From positions 1 through 8,949 of the forward strand of contig JAFAZL010000642.1 in assembly GCA_019239815.1 (NCBI GenBank): a stretch of DNA of 8,949 nt, in the 5' to 3' direction. A program made the translations under genes and the position numbers. Origin of the DNA: Acidobacteriota bacterium. GTDB taxonomy: Bacteria; Acidobacteriota; Terriglobia; Acidoferrales; UBA7541. The notes below the pieces were generated by a model. It saw only the letters and a program-made list of their open reading frames with translations, ran no database searches and was not told the origin of the DNA. Every line of letters starts with the position of its first letter. The stretch's first letter is position 1. This document shows positions 5,832-8,949 of this stretch, piece by piece.

Positions 5832-5855
5832 AATCCGCTTACCTGCGGAGGGCGC

Positions 5856-6680
5856 TTGCGCCAGACCCAGTCCATCCTCTTCATCGCCATTGACTCGATC
5901 ATTCCCGTCCGCGGCAAAGCCGTCTCCGGATTCGACGAGTTCTGTGCTGCGCTCGACCACAACGGCATCCCGTCCGTCTGGGTGACTTCACGTTCCCGCT
6001 TGCAGATCGATGAGCCGCGCCGCCGCTTCGGCCATGCCAGCCCCTTCATCGCGGAAGACGGTTGCGCCGTTTACTTGCCCGAGGATTACTTCCACCTCAA
6101 GCCAACGACGAAAACCGTCCGCCTCGGGCGATTCACCACAATCCCTGTCGCCCAGATCTTGCCGGCAGCAAAGGACGCGCTCGATTCCCTTTCCGAAGAA
6201 ACCAGCGTCGAAGTCGTTCCCCTGCGTTCACTCTCGCCGCGCGAGCTGACGCAAAACACCGGCCTCCCCCAACGAGAAGCGGAACTAGCCCGTCAGCGCG
6301 ACTTCGACGAATTATTTTTTTTCGCGGGAGCCACAGAAACGGACGTAACACGATTTCAGAACGCCGCCACGGAACAGAAAATCGCGCTGCGCCAACACGG
6401 CGTCATGTGGTCCGCCGCAGTCGGCGCCAGCCTGAAGCAATGCGTAAGTGATCTCACAAAACTTTACGAACGCGCACTTCGCTCTCACCCAGCCATTATC
6501 GGCATTGCTGGCACCGGCGAGGCTCCTACACTACTTCCCCACTGCGATCGCGGCATCGTCCTAGCACGCCACGCCGAAATGGAAACCGCCGCGCAAAAAC
6601 ATACGAAAGCCCGCATCCTGGGCATGTTCGACGAAACTGTCTGGGAGCAAATCCTGGAAGCCGTCACCACACATCGCTAA
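5856..6680 (+). CDS. Mannosyl-3-phosphoglycerate phosphatase-like HAD protein with degenerate catalytic motifs
   Basis: The 274-residue product resembles the MpgP branch of the HAD superfamily, which dephosphorylates mannosyl-3-phosphoglycerate to the compatible solute mannosylglycerate. Family landmarks are FIAEDGCAVYLP (64-75, for the usual ENG..YLP), TGLPQREAELARQRDFDE (135-152, cap domain) and a GA..K segment near 190-194. The catalytic motifs are altered. Motif I, normally DxDGT, reads AIDSI (11-15), so the nucleophile Asp is Ala. Motif IV, normally GDSxND, reads GTGEAP (219-224), losing the metal-binding Asp residues. The usual Lys of GADKG is displaced (GASLK). Motif II Thr/Ser (VTSRS, 43-47) is kept. 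The frame is intact, so this looks like a retained non-catalytic protein rather than a decayed gene. The start is TTG, 3 nt after GGAGGG; an in-frame stop at 5826 rules out a longer form. No synthase gene is in view. Confidence 0.8.
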   Translation: MRQTQSILFIAIDSIIPVRGKAVSGFDEFCAALDHNGIPSVWVTSRSRLQIDEPRRRFGHASPFIAEDGCAVYLPEDYFHLKPTTKTVRLGRFTTIPVAQILPAAKDALDSLSEETSVEVVPLRSLSPRELTQNTGLPQREAELARQRDFDELFFFAGATETDVTRFQNAATEQKIALRQHGVMWSAAVGASLKQCVSDLTKLYERALRSHPAIIGIAGTGEAPTLLPHCDRGIVLARHAEMETAAQKHTKARILGMFDETVWEQILEAVTTHR

Positions 6681-6729
6681 AATCTGAACGTGGCAGGATC
6701 CACTTTGCGACGCCAGCTCGGAGGAATAA

Positions 6730-7281
6730 ATGAGCCGAACGCGAATCTTGGCGCTTCTTGTAAGCATCTTGGCAATTGCAAGCGCGGCGAACGCTCAGGA
6801 TTTTAGGCAAAGATTTGTCGGAAAGAGTCCCTGCGCACCTGAACTTAAGTCGGGGCACTCCGACTTCAGCCTGCGACTGGACAAAACGCAGCAGACAACT
6901 CTGTCCTATCTGAATCTCAACAAAAGGAAAATTCTGTTGATCGTACAACCAACGGGCGATGCCGAACACTGCGGCGTGATTCGCGATCTCGTTCAGTTGA
7001 CAAATATCGACAAGGACTTTGAGTTTCGCTGCTTCGATTCTCAAGCGCCAACTGACGTGCTCGTTGGAACTGCAATAAGAAAAGGCAGCACCAAGATGAT
7101 CACCGCGCTCGACGCATGGAGGATTGATCTAGAGCGGCAGACATTCGTCAAAATCCATCACAAGGCAGTTTGCAGCGCCAGTGGTTGGGACGGCGCTGAT
7201 GATGGCAGCGACATGGTGGACGCGGCAAAAACATACGCTGAACACGGCATGCCGGGCCGGTTTCCGGCCACATCCAACTGA
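6730..7281 (+). CDS. Secreted protein of unknown function
   Basis: The 183-residue product has a clear Sec signal peptide: MSRTR, then the hydrophobic core ILALLVSILAIASAANA, with probable cleavage at ANA/QD near residue 22. The mature part of about 160 residues has four Cys (in SPCAPEL, EHCGV, FRCFD and AVCSA), which could form two disulfides outside the cytoplasm. The start is well supported: GGAGG at 6720-6724 lies 5 nt before the ATG. It ends in a tandem TGA TAA. The gap from the HAD gene is 49 nt with no terminator between, so the two are probably co-transcribed. I recognise no family or catalytic motif; export is the only firm statement about its role. Confidence 0.88.
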   Translation: MSRTRILALLVSILAIASAANAQDFRQRFVGKSPCAPELKSGHSDFSLRLDKTQQTTLSYLNLNKRKILLIVQPTGDAEHCGVIRDLVQLTNIDKDFEFRCFDSQAPTDVLVGTAIRKGSTKMITALDAWRIDLERQTFVKIHHKAVCSASGWDGADDGSDMVDAAKTYAEHGMPGRFPATSN

Positions 7282-7295
7282 TAATGCGTAGAAAG

Positions 7296-7326
7296 AGTAG
7301 GGGCACGGCATTGCCGTGCCCCTACT
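7296..7326. repeat. GTAG-headed REP-like palindrome, copy C, between convergent genes
   Basis: A perfect 14-bp stem (7296-7309 with 7313-7326, loop ATT) containing GTAGGGGCACGGC and its complement. It is the most complete of the three GTAG copies, with the GTAG head included in the stem so that both strands start GTAG. It lies exactly between the plus-strand gene ending at 7281 and the minus-strand gene ending at 7341, so it probably also serves as a two-way transcription end, although neither side has a strong T-tract. Confidence 0.75.
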
Positions 7327-7340
7327 CGATTCTCGGTGAT

Positions 7341-8117
7341 TTACTTGATGAAGAGATTTTCGCGAAGCTGGTCGCGGGCGATGAATGATTTCGCAGTGCG
7401 GTAGCGGCCGAAGAGATCCTGAATCTCGCGATTCTGATACACACGCTGGGCCGGGCAAATCACATTCGCGGAGATAACCTGCAGAGTGCCCGCATCGGCG
7501 ACTCGATACCGCTGAAATCCTTCGGGCTTCTTGCTGTGGAACATCGTGAAAACGATTCCGCCGGGACGCAGCAAATCCGTAATCGCCGCAACCGTGCGCG
7601 TCGCCATTGCCGGATCGAGATAATCGAGCAGATCCCACAGCAGCACCACGTCGAACGACGACATCGGATACTGAATATTTGACTCGAAGAATCGATTCGC
7701 GCGGACTGCTGGCGAAAGGTCCAGCGATTGATCGGACTTGCTTCGCTCGCGATACTCTTTCTCTTCGTTCTCGAGAAATTGCTTCCAGGTACGAAGCAAA
7801 TCATCGGTCGTGACGCGAAATCCCTTCTCGATAAAAAAGCTGAGCGTCGCCTGCCACGCTCCGCCCATATCCAGCAGCGTGCCGCGGCCGAGCCCGTCGA
7901 GATTCCACATCAACTCCTTGAGCCCGTTGGAAACGCGCGTGCTTTCCACACCGACCGCAGGTGCGCGGGTCGTACCCACGGCCGCCGGCATGTTCCCGCC
8001 GTGCCCGTGAGACTGAGTCTTACTCCCGACCGCCTCGTGCCCACCCGGCTTGCCCGGTTGCGTAACTCCCCTGCCGCCGCTGGCTGGTCCAATGCCAAAC
8101 TTGTTCAATAGGGTCAT
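7341..8117 (-). CDS. Class I SAM-dependent methyltransferase with disordered Gly/His-rich N-terminus
   Basis: The 258-residue product has a low-complexity tail at about residues 8-60 (rich in Gly, Pro, His, Thr and Ser, with a GHGG motif) and then a Rossmann-type methyltransferase domain. Motif I is GTLLDMGGAWQATL (79-92), the SAM-binding loop. An acidic pair ends strand 2 (VTTDDL, 102-107). FDVVLLWDLLDYL (155-167) is the motif II region, and LLRPGGIVFTMF (182-193) is the usual post-motif strand. The target could be a protein, lipid or small molecule; nothing here decides. The ATG lies 3 nt after the bactofilin stop, with no clear Shine-Dalgarno, so translation is probably coupled to bactofilin. 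The association with a cytoskeletal polymer gene hints at a role at a polymer site or in the envelope, but that is inference. Confidence 0.88.
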   Translation of the reverse strand: MTLLNKFGIGPASGGRGVTQPGKPGGHEAVGSKTQSHGHGGNMPAAVGTTRAPAVGVESTRVSNGLKELMWNLDGLGRGTLLDMGGAWQATLSFFIEKGFRVTTDDLLRTWKQFLENEEKEYRERSKSDQSLDLSPAVRANRFFESNIQYPMSSFDVVLLWDLLDYLDPAMATRTVAAITDLLRPGGIVFTMFHSKKPEGFQRYRVADAGTLQVISANVICPAQRVYQNREIQDLFGRYRTAKSFIARDQLRENLFIK

Positions 8118-8120
8118 GTC

Positions 8121-8645
8121 TTAGATCGTGGTGGCTGCTGGGACGGACGCGCCGTTTGGTTTACCTGCGCTCACCGCACGGTCTTCGCTCTTGTCGACTG
8201 GGCGGCCAGTTTCGACCTTGCCGCGAAGGACCGCGCCATCTTCGATGGCCAGACGCTGCGTGGAGATTTCACCGCTGACCTGTCCGGTATTCCAAAGCTG
8301 AACGCGCTCTTTGCCGGCGATCTTGCCCTCGACGCGGCCGCGAACTACGACTTCGCGAGCGGTGATATCGGCCTTGACCGTGCCATTCGGGCCGACCGTC
8401 ACGCTGCTGCTCCCTAAATTCAGTTTGCCTTCCACCGGCCCGTCAATGAAAAGATCTTCGCTGCCGGTGATCTCGCCCTTGATCTTGATGCCCTGGCTGA
8501 TGCACGCCGTGGCCCTGGATGAAGTGGGCGGCTGGGAGGATGCCGGGCTAAAGCCGGGGGTATCCCGGTGGCTCTGCAAAGCCGGAGCTACGGAACTGGG
8601 TGTTTCGGCAACTCCCTGAGGCTTTGAGTCTTCTTTCTTCCACAT
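8121..8645 (-). CDS. Bactofilin (polymer-forming cytoskeletal protein)
   Basis: Bactofilins are small beta-helical proteins that self-assemble without nucleotide into filaments or membrane-associated patches involved in cell shape, stalks or polar organisation. The 174-residue product has a disordered N-terminus (1-47), the bactofilin core at about 48-145 (ISQGIKIKGEITGSEDLFIDG, in part, then VEGKLNLG, ADITAREVVVRGRVEGKI and GEISTQRLAIEDGAVLRG), and a disordered tail. The repeating G-x-I/V turns are the beta-helix rungs. Length and order are typical. The start ATG at 8645 has GAGGTG about 6 nt upstream. A promoter lies at 8726-8754, and the methyltransferase gene follows by 3 nt. Odd point: residues 18-35 are encoded by DNA that looks like an intergenic palindromic repeat (see 8536-8593). 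Confidence 0.95.
   Translation of the reverse strand: MWKKEDSKPQGVAETPSSVAPALQSHRDTPGFSPASSQPPTSSRATACISQGIKIKGEITGSEDLFIDGPVEGKLNLGSSSVTVGPNGTVKADITAREVVVRGRVEGKIAGKERVQLWNTGQVSGEISTQRLAIEDGAVLRGKVETGRPVDKSEDRAVSAGKPNGASVPAATTI
8536..8593. repeat. Palindrome-rich repeat-like DNA inside the bactofilin gene
   Basis: A run of short self-complementary units: GGCT-AA-AGCC (8546-8555), CCGGG-GGTAT-CCCGG (8554-8568), GGCT-CTGCAA-AGCC (8570-8583) and CCG-GAGCTA-CGG (8582-8593). GGCT...AGCC occurs twice and CCGG-type ends join the units. It encodes the disordered residues 18-35 of bactofilin in frame. The pairings are seen; that it came from a mobile intergenic repeat is inferred. Confidence 0.4.
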
Positions 8646-8725
8646 CGGGACACCTCAACGCAAAGTTTGAATTCAAAGTCGCGTTTCGTCGGCAGTGGGG
8701 AGGCGAGCGACGACTCAGATTTGCG

Positions 8726-8754
8726 AAGATAGTACGGGACTTACTGAGAGTAAA
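8726..8754 (-). promoter_or_regulatory. Probable promoter of the bactofilin-methyltransferase operon
   Basis: On the minus strand TTTACT (8749-8754, 4 of 6 to consensus), a 17-nt spacer, and TATCTT (8726-8731, 4 of 6), about 80 nt upstream of the bactofilin start. A TTACT-GAG-AGTAA dyad (8741-8753) overlaps the -35 box and could be an operator. Confidence 0.45.
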
Positions 8755-8804
8755 GGGAAATTGCCGATTCTAAATGTGGTGTGTTACGTCCTGCTCTATA
8801 CCAC

Positions 8805-8949
8805 TTATTGCGGTCTTAGTTCGTACAGGGCCACAACGGCTGGGGGAGCGGGGTTACCCTTGGTACCACCCTTGAGTTCCCACATGGCGACAACCATTCC
8901 GGCCATCTCCTTGGTCAGCTCTTTCAGTCCCAGCCGGCTCTGCCACCAA
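8805..8949 (-). CDS. C-terminal fragment of an unidentified protein, 5' partial
   Basis: The last 47 codons of a minus-strand gene run in from the window edge and end at TAA (8805-8807). The visible protein begins WWQSRLGLKELTKEM, continues AGMVVAMWELKGGTKGN, and ends PAPPAVVALYELRPQ. The composition (Trp, Met, balanced Lys/Glu, a Pro-rich turn) is protein-like, and the frame agrees with the direction of the two genes downstream. The fragment is too short to name a family. It lies about 160 nt upstream of bactofilin, but that gap contains a separate promoter, so it need not be in the same transcription unit. Confidence 0.6.
   Translation of the reverse strand, partial: WWQSRLGLKELTKEMAGMVVAMWELKGGTKGNPAPPAVVALYELRPQ

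Larger units (their letters stand above)
5219..5855. other. Intergenic regulatory region between divergent genes
   Basis: These 637 bases separate the minus-strand membrane microprotein gene from the plus-strand HAD gene. They hold a hairpin in the microprotein leader (5281-5322), an AT-rich block with a GTATAT direct repeat on the minus strand (about 5333-5350), palindromes CGTCGCGACG (5464-5473) and ACCCAATTGGGT (5500-5511), a promoter-terminator pair (5522-5603), a 15-base dyad (5746-5760) and a second promoter (5803-5831). Open frames here run straight across these signals and are not believed. The span 5380-5500 shows nothing else clear. Confidence 0.6.

Noticed and set aside
5357..5833. 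Plus-strand open frame of 158 codons
   Set aside because: It contains a promoter and a textbook terminator inside the frame, and its composition is not protein-like.
6315..6322. Run of eight T inside the HAD-like gene as a slippage or frameshift site
   Set aside because: The zero frame continues through it with family-matching sequence on both sides, so no frameshift needs explaining.
1..8949. CRISPR array, integrase, restriction or toxin-antitoxin system
   Set aside because: No regularly spaced direct repeats and no recognisable proteins of these kinds on either strand.

Overview
The window looks like a chromosomal segment of a soil-type Acidobacteriota. The clues are a moderately high GC content, intergenic GTCATCC...GGATCTC repeats, GTAG-headed palindromes, and a bactofilin beside small lineage-type hypothetical genes. 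This placement is inferred from sequence character; no marker gene proves it. No rRNA, tRNA, CRISPR array, integrase or complete insertion sequence was seen.

Layout. (1) 1-2503, plus strand: the 3' part of an ABC ATPase gene and, 8 nt downstream, a 597-residue polytopic membrane protein, together a probable ABC-2-type exporter. (2) 2504-2844: a leader region with stem-loops, then a membrane-anchored coiled-coil protein of unknown function (2845-3699). (3) 3700-5855: a gene-poor stretch rich in hairpins. It holds terminators, two kinds of short palindromic repeat and two easily missed minus-strand microprotein genes of 55 codons each, both placed by a Shine-Dalgarno sequence: a secreted His-rich peptide (4493-4660) and a single-span membrane peptide (5051-5218). 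It also holds a sigma70-like promoter followed almost at once by an intrinsic terminator (5522-5603). (4) 5856-7281, plus strand: a protein with the mannosyl-3-phosphoglycerate phosphatase (HAD) fold whose catalytic motifs are degenerate, then a secreted protein of unknown function. (5) 7341-8645, minus strand: a bactofilin gene with a class I methyltransferase gene 3 nt downstream, and upstream of them (8805-8949) the last 47 codons of another minus-strand gene.

How the parts work together. The ATPase and permease are the clearest functional pair. The bactofilin and methyltransferase are almost certainly co-transcribed and translationally coupled. The plus-strand gene block ending at 7281 and the minus-strand block ending at 7341 converge on a 14-bp perfect hairpin. 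The most unusual items are the apparently catalytically dead HAD phosphatase, the two microproteins, the promoter-terminator pair, and a bactofilin tail that seems to be encoded by repeat-like DNA.
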